Positions 1-6,685 of a stretch of DNA of 10,749 bases are shown here, piece by piece (within the stretch, counting starts at the first letter, position 1; each line of letters starts with the position of its first letter). The position numbers and the translations under genes were made by a program. Source of the stretch: Bifidobacterium breve (GTDB taxonomy: Bacteria > Actinomycetota > Actinomycetes > S36-B12 > UBA5976). Location of the stretch: contig CAMATO010000035.1 of assembly GCA_945861165.1 (NCBI GenBank), forward strand, positions 1-10,749. The letters are read 5' to 3'. Under the pieces are notes generated by a model. The model saw only the letters and a program-made list of their open reading frames with translations. It searched no databases and was not told the DNA's origin.

Positions 1-585
1 CCGAGAGAAACCGTATTCCACACTCAATAAATAACTGTAAGCAAAGAATGCGGCAGCCCCTAAACCAACAACTCCGGCAGCTAAACCATCTAAGCCGTCA
101 ACAAAGTTCACTGCATTGACTGTGATTAACACAATTAACACGGTCAATAAAACTCCTGTTAAAGGATCAAGGCTTAATGTTCCTTGCACAAATGGCAGTG
201 GCAGCCAAATCAATGAAATTCCTTGCGACGCCATAACCGCTGCGGCCAGAGTTTGTCCCGCTAATTTAACTGGTCCATCAATTGACCATTTATCATCAAT
301 AACACCTAACAAAACTAAAATTCCAGCACCAGCCAGTAATGCTCTTATTTGGCTGCCGTCTTTAAAAACATTACTAATTAAAGGTAACTGCGAAGCAAGA
401 GAAAGTCCTGCTAATAACCCTGCCACCATTGCTAATCCACCTAAACGTGGAATTGGGCGATCATGCACATCTCTATCGCGAACTTTGGCCATGAAACCAA
501 AACGAAGCGCAAAGTATCGCGCAATGGGAGTTGTTAAATAGGTAATGAAAGCAGTTGCCAAGAGTACTAACAAATACTCGCGCAA
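1..585 (-). CDS. wecA: WecA/MraY-family polyprenyl-phosphate GlcNAc-1-phosphate transferase, partial (3' end cut by window)
   Basis: This is the first 195 codons of an integral-membrane enzyme that moves a sugar-1-phosphate (probably GlcNAc-1-P from UDP-GlcNAc) onto a polyprenyl phosphate at the inner face of the membrane. That step starts lipid-linked wall polymers such as arabinogalactan linkers or teichoic acids. Family motifs are visible in order: HDRPIPRLGG at residues 41-50, the Asp pair in GVIDDKW at 94-100, and NFVDGLDGLAAG at 160-171, separated by hydrophobic membrane segments. The start is a TTG at 585-583. The frame is closed by a TAA upstream and the next ATG falls after the first membrane helix, so TTG is the only sensible start; the ribosome-binding site (AAGAAAG) is weak. 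The gene lies 23 bases after glyA and is probably co-transcribed with it. It is WecA/Rfe-like rather than MraY of the dcw cluster, judging from its position beside glyA and the release-factor genes; sugar specificity cannot be read from the sequence. Confidence 0.9.
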   Translation of the reverse strand, partial: MREYLLVLLATAFITYLTTPIARYFALRFGFMAKVRDRDVHDRPIPRLGGLAMVAGLLAGLSLASQLPLISNVFKDGSQIRALLAGAGILVLLGVIDDKWSIDGPVKLAGQTLAAAVMASQGISLIWLPLPFVQGTLSLDPLTGVLLTVLIVLITVNAVNFVDGLDGLAAGVVGLGAAAFFAYSYLLSVEYGFSR

Positions 586-608
586 AGTTTTACTACTTTC
601 TTATTTAA

Positions 609-1871
609 TTAACTGTGTGGGTAAGCGGGAAATGCTTTACAAAGTTTGTTAACTTCTTCAGCAATCTTGTCATGACCTGATTCACTCTTCACAGCTTGAG
701 CAATAAATGAAGCAACCTGCCTCATCTCAGGTTCACCCATTCCTTGGGTTGTCACAGATGGTGATCCAACTCTGATACCACTTGCAGTCATTGGTGGCAG
801 TGGATCATTTGGAATTGGATTCTTATTCAAAGTAATTCGAGACGCATCGCAACGCTTCTCAGCATCTTTACCAGTCACACCAACTGGTGTTAAGTCAAGC
901 AACACAAGATGAGTATCTGTGCCACCACTCACTGGTCGCATACCTTCTGCTTTTAATCCTTCAGATAAAGCTTGAGCATTAGTAATTACATTCTTTGCAT
1001 ATTGCTGATATTCAGGTGTGGCACATTCTTTTAAGGCCACCGCTTTTGCGGCGACACCATGCATTAATGGGCCACCTTGCATCATTGGAAATACTGCTTT
1101 ATCAATTGCTTGAGCATGTTGTGCTTTACACACAATCATTCCGCCACGTGGTCCACGCAAAACTTTATGAGTTGTAAATGAAACGACGTCAGCATAAGGA
1201 ACAGGACTTGGAATTGCTTTACCTGCAACTAGACCAATGAAATGGGCTGCATCAACCCAAAGAATTGCTCCTACTTCATCAGCAATTTCACGCATTAATT
1301 TGAAATCAACTAAACGAGGATATGCAGTTGCTCCAGCGACAATCATTTTTGGTTTGTGTTGTTTTGCTAAATCACGCACATTGTCATAATCAATTAATTC
1401 TGTTTTGGGATCAACTGAATAACCAACTGGGTTAAACCATTTACCAGAAAAACTTACTGGTGAACCGTGGGTTAAGTGTCCACCTTGAGCAAGACTCATT
1501 GCCAAAACTGTGTCACCAGGTTTGGTGAATGCACCATAAACTGCAATGTTTGCACTTGCCCCAGAATGTGGTTGCAGGTTTGCATGATCTGCCTCAAAAA
1601 GTTTCTTTGCTCTTTCAATACCAATAACTTCTGCTTCATCAACAACTGAACAGCCACCGTAATAACGTTTGCCAGGATAACCTTCGGCATATTTATTACT
1701 AAAAGTACTTCCTAAAGCTGCTAACACTGCAGGAGAAGTAAAATTCTCACTGGCAATTAATTGCAAGCCACCACGAGCTCGTTCTAATTCTTTAAGTAAT
1801 AAGGATGCAATTTCTGGATCTTGGTTTTGAAGAGAATCCCAATCTGGACCCCAAAATGTGCTATTACCCAT
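609..1871 (-). CDS. glyA: Serine hydroxymethyltransferase
   Basis: GlyA is a cytosolic PLP enzyme that interconverts serine + tetrahydrofolate with glycine + 5,10-methylene-tetrahydrofolate, the main source of one-carbon units. At 420 residues the protein has the usual length. Visible motifs are LIASENFTS (38-46), YAEGYPGKRYYGG (61-73), LQPHSGASAN (99-108), the PLP-contacting VDAAH (206-210), and the Schiff-base lysine K236 in SFTTHKVLRGPRGG. The ATG start at 1871 is preceded by GAGAGG about 10 bases upstream. It follows tsaC after 36 bases and precedes wecA by 23, so it probably belongs to the prfA-prmC-tsaC transcript. It has no truncation or frameshift, and its base composition matches its neighbours. 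A side activity as threonine aldolase is known for the family but is not shown here. Confidence 0.97.
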   Translation of the reverse strand: MGNSTFWGPDWDSLQNQDPEIASLLLKELERARGGLQLIASENFTSPAVLAALGSTFSNKYAEGYPGKRYYGGCSVVDEAEVIGIERAKKLFEADHANLQPHSGASANIAVYGAFTKPGDTVLAMSLAQGGHLTHGSPVSFSGKWFNPVGYSVDPKTELIDYDNVRDLAKQHKPKMIVAGATAYPRLVDFKLMREIADEVGAILWVDAAHFIGLVAGKAIPSPVPYADVVSFTTHKVLRGPRGGMIVCKAQHAQAIDKAVFPMMQGGPLMHGVAAKAVALKECATPEYQQYAKNVITNAQALSEGLKAEGMRPVSGGTDTHLVLLDLTPVGVTGKDAEKRCDASRITLNKNPIPNDPLPPMTASGIRVGSPSVTTQGMGEPEMRQVASFIAQAVKSESGHDKIAEEVNKLCKAFPAYPHS

Positions 1872-1907
1872 TTTTTAATTGCCTCTCTATTTCACTTGCA
1901 CTAAATA

Positions 1908-2555
1908 CTATGGCAGAACTTCAATGTTTGGCACGACCAGACGAATCTCCTCAAGCGAAATGACACCTTGCCGGAGCAGTTTCATTCCACCAGATGAAAC
2001 ATCAACAATTGTTGATGCCACATTTCCTGGGGTTGGTCCCCCATCCAAATAAATCGTCACCGCATCACCTAATTGCGAAATGGCTTCATCAACACTGGTT
2101 GCTGCTGGTTGACCAGTTTTATTGGCGCTACTTACTGCCATAGGACCTACTGCATTTAGTAACTCAATTGCAATTGGATTAAGTGGCATTCTTAACGCTA
2201 CGGTTTGATTTGTTTCTCCTAAATCCCAGCTAAGTGTTGGTTGAGCTTTCACCACAATTGTTAAAGCACCTGGCCAAAAAGCTTCAGCTAATGCCTTAGT
2301 AACAGCATCAACTTTGTGAGCTAAACCATCTAATGCTTTAACGTGACCTACTAAAACAGGAATTGGCATATTACGATCTCTACCTTTAGCGGCTAATAAT
2401 TTTTGTGGACCATTCTTAGAAAACGCATCAGTACCCAGTCCATAAACTGTGTCTGTTGGTAAAACCACCAGATCACCACGTTTAGCAGCAGCAATAGCTG
2501 CAGAGATGCCATCTTTTCTTTCAAGTTCTTTACTCATAGCAAATTTACGAATCAT
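1908..2555 (-). CDS. tsaC: L-threonylcarbamoyladenylate synthase (TsaC/YrdC/Sua5 family)
   Basis: This enzyme makes threonylcarbamoyl-AMP from threonine, bicarbonate and ATP, the first step of the t6A modification at position 37 of ANN-decoding tRNAs. The YrdC fold is complete: RGDLVVLPTDTVYGLGTDAF (26-45), the KGRDR nucleotide-binding motif (57-61) before the MPIPVLV strand, and SSANKTGQPA (142-151). At 215 residues it is the short form, without the long C-terminal Sua5 domain. The ATG at 2555 overlaps the prmC stop as ATGA (translational coupling), and a GGGA lies about 9 bases upstream. An internal ATG at 2537 (residue 7) is a possible alternative start, because the YrdC core only begins around residue 16. 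The place right after prmC is typical of Actinobacteria. Some genomes label this gene ywlC or sua5. Confidence 0.95.
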   Translation of the reverse strand: MIRKFAMSKELERKDGISAAIAAAKRGDLVVLPTDTVYGLGTDAFSKNGPQKLLAAKGRDRNMPIPVLVGHVKALDGLAHKVDAVTKALAEAFWPGALTIVVKAQPTLSWDLGETNQTVALRMPLNPIAIELLNAVGPMAVSSANKTGQPAATSVDEAISQLGDAVTIYLDGGPTPGNVASTIVDVSSGGMKLLRQGVISLEEIRLVVPNIEVLP

Positions 2556-3448
2556 ATTTTTATTCCCACGGTGTATCGGGCTAACCCATTCAAATCTCTT
2601 CGGTCTTCAACTTTAGTAAAGGACTTTGATTCCAGTAATAAATAAGGAACACCTGTTTCTTCCACAGTTGAACCTTGCACATCAGCATGTTCGATAGCAA
2701 TAAAGCCACCTGGTTTCAATAAATCTTGGGCAAGTTTTATGACCACTCGGACAAAATCTAATCCGTCCTTGCCGCCAAAAAGCGCCATTTCTGGTTCATG
2801 ATTTTTGACTTCTGGTTCACGGGGAATCATCTTGTTTGGAATATAAGGAGGATTTGAAACAAGTGCATCTACTATGCCATTTAGTTTTTCAAATTCAGTT
2901 ATTGGTTCTAGGATGCTGGCATTTAAGGCTATAAATTTTGAATTAACTGTTTTCATTAAATCTTGGTTTGCTGCAACATTCTTAGTCAAATAGCTAAATG
3001 CTTCTAAAGATTTTTCCACCGCATAAACATCACTATTACCAACTTCAGTCGCAAGAGCTAAGGCTATTGCTCCTGATCCAGCACAGAGATCAATCACAAT
3101 ATTTCTGTCTTGTTTTTTATCTTTTAAATATCTAACTGTGGATTCAACCAACAATTCTGTTTCCGGACGAGGAATAAAAACTCCAGGTCCAACTTCTAAA
3201 ACTAATCTTCTAAATCCCTGTTCGCCTAAAATGTGTTGCAGTGGAATTCTTCTGACTCTTTTTTCAACAAGTTTTTCAATTTCTCTATATTGATCATCAT
3301 CTATTTCTCTAACTAGACCAGTACGATTTCTTTCAATTCCTAAGGAAAAAGCGACCAATAATTCTGCATCCACTCGCGGACTAGGTACCCCAGCATTTTT
3401 AAGTCTTAACTCAATATCAACCAGAACACTTCTAGTGGGTTTGCTCAC
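2552..3448 (-). CDS. prmC: Peptide chain release factor N(5)-glutamine methyltransferase
   Basis: PrmC (HemK) uses S-adenosylmethionine to methylate the glutamine of the GGQ motif in release factors RF1 and RF2, raising their peptide-release activity. The 298-residue protein has an N-terminal helical substrate-binding domain (about 1-85) and a Rossmann methyltransferase domain. Visible motifs are FIPRPETE (91-98), the SAM loop DLCAGSGAIALALA (120-133), and the catalytic NPPY (199-202) that holds the glutamine amide. The start is GTG at 3448-3446 and overlaps the prfA TGA stop as GTGA, so the enzyme is coupled to its substrate RF1. The stop overlaps the tsaC start in the same way. Family membership is clear. 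The closely related ribosomal-protein methyltransferase PrmB also carries NPPY, but the prfA neighbour makes PrmC the right call. Confidence 0.96.
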   Translation of the reverse strand: MSKPTRSVLVDIELRLKNAGVPSPRVDAELLVAFSLGIERNRTGLVREIDDDQYREIEKLVEKRVRRIPLQHILGEQGFRRLVLEVGPGVFIPRPETELLVESTVRYLKDKKQDRNIVIDLCAGSGAIALALATEVGNSDVYAVEKSLEAFSYLTKNVAANQDLMKTVNSKFIALNASILEPITEFEKLNGIVDALVSNPPYIPNKMIPREPEVKNHEPEMALFGGKDGLDFVRVVIKLAQDLLKPGGFIAIEHADVQGSTVEETGVPYLLLESKSFTKVEDRRDLNGLARYTVGIKI

Positions 3449-4524
3449 CGAGTTTCCCCAACCTCAGCCAACTTTTGCGTAATTTCCATATCCACACAAG
3501 ATTGCAAAACAGGATCTAGATCACCATTTAATATTTGATCCAAATTATGTGATTTGTAACCGGTACGGTGATCCGTTAAACGATTTTCTGGAAAATTGTA
3601 AGTTCTAATTCTTTCAGATCTATCAACTGTTCTTACCTGCAATTTTCTGGAAGCAGATTCTTCTTGAGCTCGGGTTTCCTCGGCTGCTGAAAGTAATCTT
3701 GCTCTTAAAATTCGTAAGGCAGATTCTTTGTTTTGTAATTGACTTTTTTCATTTTGGCAAGATACGACTATTCCAGTTGGAATGTGTGTGATTCGAACTG
3801 CAGAATCTGTGGTGTTAACAGATTGTCCACCAGGACCAGAGGATCTATAAACATCTACTCGAATTTCTTCGTTTTTAATTTCAACATCAATTTCTTCTGC
3901 TTCAGGAAAAACTAAAACTCCGGCAGCTGAAGTGTGTACTCGACCTTGAGATTCTGTAACGGGAACTCTTTGCACACGATGAACTCCACCTTCGTGTTTC
4001 ATCCACGCATAAGGAGCATTTCCTAATTCAGGATTTGCTTTAGCTTTAATTGCAATAGATGCGCTCTTATACCCACCCATATCAGAATCAACTGCATCAA
4101 TTAAAGATGCTTTCCAACCACGTTTTTCAGCAAATCGTAAATACATGCGAACTAAGTCTCCAGCAAACAAAGCAGACTCCTCTCCTCCTTCGCCAGATTT
4201 AACTTCCACGATCACATCTTTGCTATCAAGTGGATCTCGAGGAATTAACATCAGTTGTAATTTGTCAGCTAAAGCTTGAAGTTCTTCTGCTATTTTTTCT
4301 GCTTCTGCTTTAAAGCTGGAATCATCCATTGATAATTCAACAGCAGCAGCATGATCTTCTACAATTTTTTGATATTCGCGCCAGGTAGCAACGATTGGTT
4401 TTAATTCAGCAAAACGTCGACCAACTTGTCGAGCTTTATTTTGATCAGAGTGAAGTTTAGGATCAGACATTTTGTGTTCTAACTCAACTAATTCAGCAGC
4501 TAAGTCGACTACGCCTTCAAACAT
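3445..4524 (-). CDS. prfA: Peptide chain release factor 1
   Basis: RF1 recognises UAA and UAG stop codons in the ribosomal A site and triggers hydrolysis of peptidyl-tRNA. The 359-residue protein has the N-terminal helical domain (about 1-100), the codon-recognition PxT motif as PVT (188-190) in RVPVTESQGRVHTS, and the catalytic PGGQ (231-234) followed by SVNTTDSAVRITH. PVT, not SPF, marks it as RF1 rather than RF2. The ATG at 4524 has a strong purine-rich ribosome-binding stretch (GGGGTGAGG) a few bases upstream, and the start residues MFEGVVDLA resemble other actinobacterial RF1 proteins. The gene is separated from rpmE by a strong terminator-like hairpin, so it may need read-through or its own promoter: TAAACT at 4545-4550 could be a -10 box, but no good -35 is seen. 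It overlaps prmC by 4 bases. Confidence 0.97.
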   Translation of the reverse strand: MFEGVVDLAAELVELEHKMSDPKLHSDQNKARQVGRRFAELKPIVATWREYQKIVEDHAAAVELSMDDSSFKAEAEKIAEELQALADKLQLMLIPRDPLDSKDVIVEVKSGEGGEESALFAGDLVRMYLRFAEKRGWKASLIDAVDSDMGGYKSASIAIKAKANPELGNAPYAWMKHEGGVHRVQRVPVTESQGRVHTSAAGVLVFPEAEEIDVEIKNEEIRVDVYRSSGPGGQSVNTTDSAVRITHIPTGIVVSCQNEKSQLQNKESALRILRARLLSAAEETRAQEESASRKLQVRTVDRSERIRTYNFPENRLTDHRTGYKSHNLDQILNGDLDPVLQSCVDMEITQKLAEVGETR

Positions 4525-4561
4525 CTTTCCTCACCCCTTTTCTAAGTTTACTTTCTTTTGG

Positions 4562-4624
4562 TAAAACAAAACGGACGCCGGTTTTTTAAAACACAAGCAA
4601 ATGTGTCTTAAAACCGACGTCCGT
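4562..4624 (-). terminator. Intrinsic (Rho-independent) terminator after rpmE
   Basis: Two long complementary arms, 4571-4595 and 4602-4624, can form a hairpin of about 22 pairs around a six-base loop (AGCAAA on the plus strand). The only defects are one C/A-type mismatch near the base, a 2-base bulge in the T-run and one mismatch near the loop. Read on the minus strand, the hairpin is followed at once by TTTTGTTTT; read on the plus strand, no T-run follows, so the element is directional. It starts 8 bases after the rpmE TAG stop. This is the classic layout of an intrinsic terminator for the rho-rpmE transcript. How much read-through reaches prfA cannot be judged. Confidence 0.85.
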
Positions 4625-4632
4625 AAGATTAG

Positions 4633-4848
4633 CTATTTGTTGGCGCTTTTGCCGTAACGCTTTTCGAACTTTGATACGCGACCTGCGGTATCCAAAATCT
4701 TTTGTTTACCGGTGTAAAACGGATGACATTGTTGACAAATTTCAGCATGCATAACACCATTTTGTGCGGTGCTACGAGTTTGAAATGTATTTCCACATGA
4801 GCAGGTGACAGTTGTCTCTGCGTAATCTGGATGAATTTCTGGTTTCAT
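4633..4848 (-). CDS. rpmE: 50S ribosomal protein bL31 (zinc-binding type)
   Basis: bL31 is a small protein of the large ribosomal subunit that forms a bridge to the small subunit. The 71-residue sequence begins MKPEIHPDY and has CSCGNTF (16-22) and CQQCHPFYTGKQK (38-50). Cysteines 16, 18, 38 and 41 form the zinc site, so this is the C+ (RpmE) form rather than the zinc-free RpmE2 paralogue. The basic C-terminus GRVSKFEKRYGKSANK is typical. The ATG at 4848 lies 41 bases after rho, with a GGAG about 10 bases upstream. The rho-rpmE pair is conserved in Actinobacteria. A strong intrinsic terminator follows directly, which suggests rpmE ends a transcription unit. Confidence 0.97.
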   Translation of the reverse strand: MKPEIHPDYAETTVTCSCGNTFQTRSTAQNGVMHAEICQQCHPFYTGKQKILDTAGRVSKFEKRYGKSANK

Positions 4849-4889
4849 CTTTTTAATGCTCCGATTTCTAATTCCGGTAAGACTTAATT

Positions 4890-6470
4890 CTATTCGGCGT
4901 CGTCGCCGTTAGTGGTTGGGGTGGTCTTTTGCACCTGAACCAGGAACTCAAAGTTGGTTTTTGTCTCACGCAACTTGTTGAGCAAGAGCTCAATGGCCTG
5001 TTGTGGGTCCAAAGCATGAAGCACTCTGCGCAGCGTCCAAATGATCTTTAATTCATCTGGAGACATAAGAATTTCTTCTTTTCGAGTACCAGAAGAATCA
5101 ATATCCACAGCAGGGAAAATTCTTCGATCAGCAAGTTTGCGATCGAGTTTAAGTTCCATGTTTCCTGTTCCTTTGAATTCTTCGAAAATAACTTCATCCA
5201 TACGTGAACCTGTTTCAACCAAAGCTGTAGCAATAATTGTTAAAGATCCGCCGTTTTCGATGTTTCGAGCAGCACCGAAGAACTTCTTTGGTGGATACAA
5301 AGCTGCTGAATCCACACCACCAGAAAGAATTCTTCCTGAAGTTGGAGCAGACAAGTTATATGCACGACCAAGACGTGTCATGGAATCAAGCAAGATCACA
5401 ACGTCGTGACCCATTTCCACTAAACGTTTTGCTCTTTCAATTGAAAGTTCAGCCACAGTGGTGTGATCTTCTGCAGGTCTATCAAAAGTTGAAGCAATAA
5501 CTTCACCCTTAACAGAACGTTGCATATCTGTTACTTCTTCTGGTCTTTCATCAACCAACACAACCATCAAATGTACTTCTGGGTTGTTAGTTGTGATCGC
5601 ATTAGCAATTGCTTGCAAGACCATTGTTTTACCAGCTTTTGGTGGTGAAACAATCAAACCTCTTTGACCTTTACCAATTGGTGAAACTAAATCAATAATA
5701 CGAGTGGTTAAGTTATTTCCTTCAGTTTCTAATCTTAAACGCTCTTGTGGATACAAGGGAGTAAGTTTTGAGAAATCTAGTCTGGTTGCTGACTCTTCAG
5801 CAGTTAAACCGTTAATTGTCTCAACCCGAACTAAGGGATTAAACTTTTGTCTTTGTTCGCCTTCTTTAGGTTGACGAATTGAACCGGTGACTGCGTCACC
5901 TTTTCTTAAACCAAATTTACGAACTAATCCCATAGAAACATAAACATCGTTAGGACCAGGCAAATAACCTGAAGTTCTCACAAATGCATAGTTTTCTAAT
6001 AGATCAATAATTCCTGCTACTGGCAGTAATACGTCGTCTTCTTTGATTTCGAAATCATCGCGTTCTCTTCTAGAACCACGTTCTCTAAATCTGGAACGAG
6101 GATTGCGATCGCCGTTTCTGTCGTTGCGATCATTTCTGTCATTACGGTCATTTCTTCTATAACCGCCGCGGTCATCATTTCCGCGATCGTTTCTGTTGTA
6201 GCTGCCACGATCTTCACGGTTATAAGTGCCGCGATCGTCGCCGTTTCTGTCATTACTTTCTACACGATTATCTGTTTCTTCTCTAAATTCTTCAATAACA
6301 TCATCTTCTGGGATATCAGAATTTGTGGTCATACTTTTATTTCCGCCATTTCCGCGTTGATCGATTGCTTCGACAAGTTCACTTTTTCTCATTGTTGCTG
6401 CGTCAGGAATTCCCAGAGCTGCAGCCATTTGCCTTAATTCGGGCAAAAGCTTTGACGAGGTGTCAGTCAC
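4890..6470 (-). CDS. rho: Transcription termination factor Rho
   Basis: Rho is a ring-shaped hexameric RNA-dependent ATPase/helicase that ends transcription of untranslated RNA. Counting from a longer open frame that begins with TTG at 6506, the protein shows: Rho_N helical domain (about 20-50, LPELRQ...MRKSELVEAI); an acidic then Asn/Arg/Asp/Gly-rich disordered insertion (about 60-153); the RNA-binding cold-shock-like domain (155-235, with YAFVRTSGYLPGPNDVYVS); Walker A SPPKAGKT (287-294); VVLVDERPEEVTDM (315-328); Walker B VVILLDSMTRLGRAYN (369-384); and the secondary RNA-site region SGRILSGGVDS (390-400). I prefer the GTG at 6470 (residue 13 of the long frame), because the resulting MTDTSSKLLPEL resembles other actinobacterial Rho starts. 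TTG codons at 6506 and 6491 remain possible, and no start has a well-placed ribosome-binding site. The gene has its own promoter upstream and is followed by rpmE. Confidence 0.95.
   Translation of the reverse strand: MTDTSSKLLPELRQMAAALGIPDAATMRKSELVEAIDQRGNGGNKSMTTNSDIPEDDVIEEFREETDNRVESNDRNGDDRGTYNREDRGSYNRNDRGNDDRGGYRRNDRNDRNDRNDRNGDRNPRSRFRERGSRRERDDFEIKEDDVLLPVAGIIDLLENYAFVRTSGYLPGPNDVYVSMGLVRKFGLRKGDAVTGSIRQPKEGEQRQKFNPLVRVETINGLTAEESATRLDFSKLTPLYPQERLRLETEGNNLTTRIIDLVSPIGKGQRGLIVSPPKAGKTMVLQAIANAITTNNPEVHLMVVLVDERPEEVTDMQRSVKGEVIASTFDRPAEDHTTVAELSIERAKRLVEMGHDVVILLDSMTRLGRAYNLSAPTSGRILSGGVDSAALYPPKKFFGAARNIENGGSLTIIATALVETGSRMDEVIFEEFKGTGNMELKLDRKLADRRIFPAVDIDSSGTRKEEILMSPDELKIIWTLRRVLHALDPQQAIELLLNKLRETKTNFEFLVQVQKTTPTTNGDDAE
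6102..6158 (-). repeat. Asn-Asp-Arg triplet repeat inside the Rho N-terminal insertion
   Basis: Within rho, about four consecutive 9-base units encode Asn-Asp-Arg, ending in an Asn-Gly-Asp-Arg variant. The codons vary between units (AAT/AAC, GAC/GAT, CGT/AGA/CGC), so the repeat is kept at protein level and is not a fresh DNA duplication. It lies in a wider Arg/Gly/Asn/Tyr-rich stretch (about 6057-6257) that includes several RG-x-YNR-like elements. Actinobacterial Rho proteins are known to carry RNA-binding insertions of this composition here. Confidence 0.8.
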
Positions 6471-6589
6471 CTTAAGGAGTTTTCCCTTCAATACTTCTTC
6501 ACACAATCAATTTTTAATTAGTTTCGTGTGAGAGATCCAGACCTGTTTTATTTTGGTTTGAAAAGTTAGCGAATTATTTTTTAGAATTT

Positions 6590-6612
6590 GCCATCTTTGG
6601 CCAGTATGGGCC
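6590..6612 (-). promoter_or_regulatory. Overlapping hairpins at the 5' end of the rho leader
   Basis: Two small perfect stems share the same bases. GGCC at 6609-6612 can pair with GGCC at 6599-6602 around a six-base loop. Alternatively TGGC at 6598-6601 can pair with GCCA at 6590-6593 around a four-base loop. The two cannot form together. They lie just downstream of the predicted transcription start (about 6616), in a leader of roughly 110-146 bases. A regulatory role is inference; four-base stems also arise by chance. Confidence 0.3.
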
Positions 6613-6622
6613 GGACAACTAA

Positions 6623-6652
6623 AGAATAGCAGAGTCAGTGTCTAGGGTTCAA
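6623..6652 (-). promoter_or_regulatory. Sigma70/SigA-type promoter for rho
   Basis: On the minus strand, TTGAAC (6652-6647) is a good -35 box and TATTCT (6628-6623) a good -10 box, 18 bases apart. TGC directly before the -10 makes it an extended -10. The predicted transcription start is near 6616, giving a leader of about 146 bases to the GTG start or about 110 to the TTG. It lies between thrB and rho, reading towards rho, so rho-rpmE can be expressed independently of the threonine genes. Confidence 0.65.
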
Positions 6653-6658
6653 GTATGG

Positions 6659-6685
6659 GGGCAAACTCGCCCGGGGACAAAGCCC
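6659..6685 (-). terminator. Tandem GC-rich hairpins after thrB, possible U-less terminator
   Basis: Directly at and after the thrB stop, two small GC stems stand side by side: GGG/CCC arms at 6674-6685 and GGGC/GCCC arms at 6659-6672, each with a six-base loop. The patch is clearly more GC-rich than its surroundings. No U-tract follows, so this is not a classic intrinsic terminator. Hairpins without a U-tract have been proposed as terminators in some Actinobacteria, but evidence for them is mixed. The element lies immediately before the rho promoter, which suits a boundary between two operons. Confidence 0.3.

Noticed and set aside
116..541. 141-codon plus-strand open frame
   Set aside because: It lies entirely antisense to the wecA-like gene, whose minus-strand translation shows clear family motifs. 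The plus-strand product looks like nothing I recognise, so it is a shadow frame.
5041..5500. Plus-strand open frames opposite rho
   Set aside because: They mirror the highly conserved Rho ATPase domain; the codons are explained by rho and the products show no known features.
6102..6158. Repeat array considered as a CRISPR or mobile-element trace
   Set aside because: The units are 9 bases, in frame, and vary at synonymous positions inside a coding region; there are no spacers or terminal repeats.
6017..6253. Minus-strand frame rich in Thr/Ala/Ile overlapping rho
   Set aside because: It is a shifted reading of the Asn-Asp-Arg repeat region of rho. Its repetitiveness comes from the repeat DNA, not from a real gene.
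6501..6535. Inverted repeat CTTCACAC...GTGTGAGAG near the rho start
   Set aside because: Only about five consecutive pairs over a 21-base A+T-rich loop; too weak to claim as an operator or hairpin.
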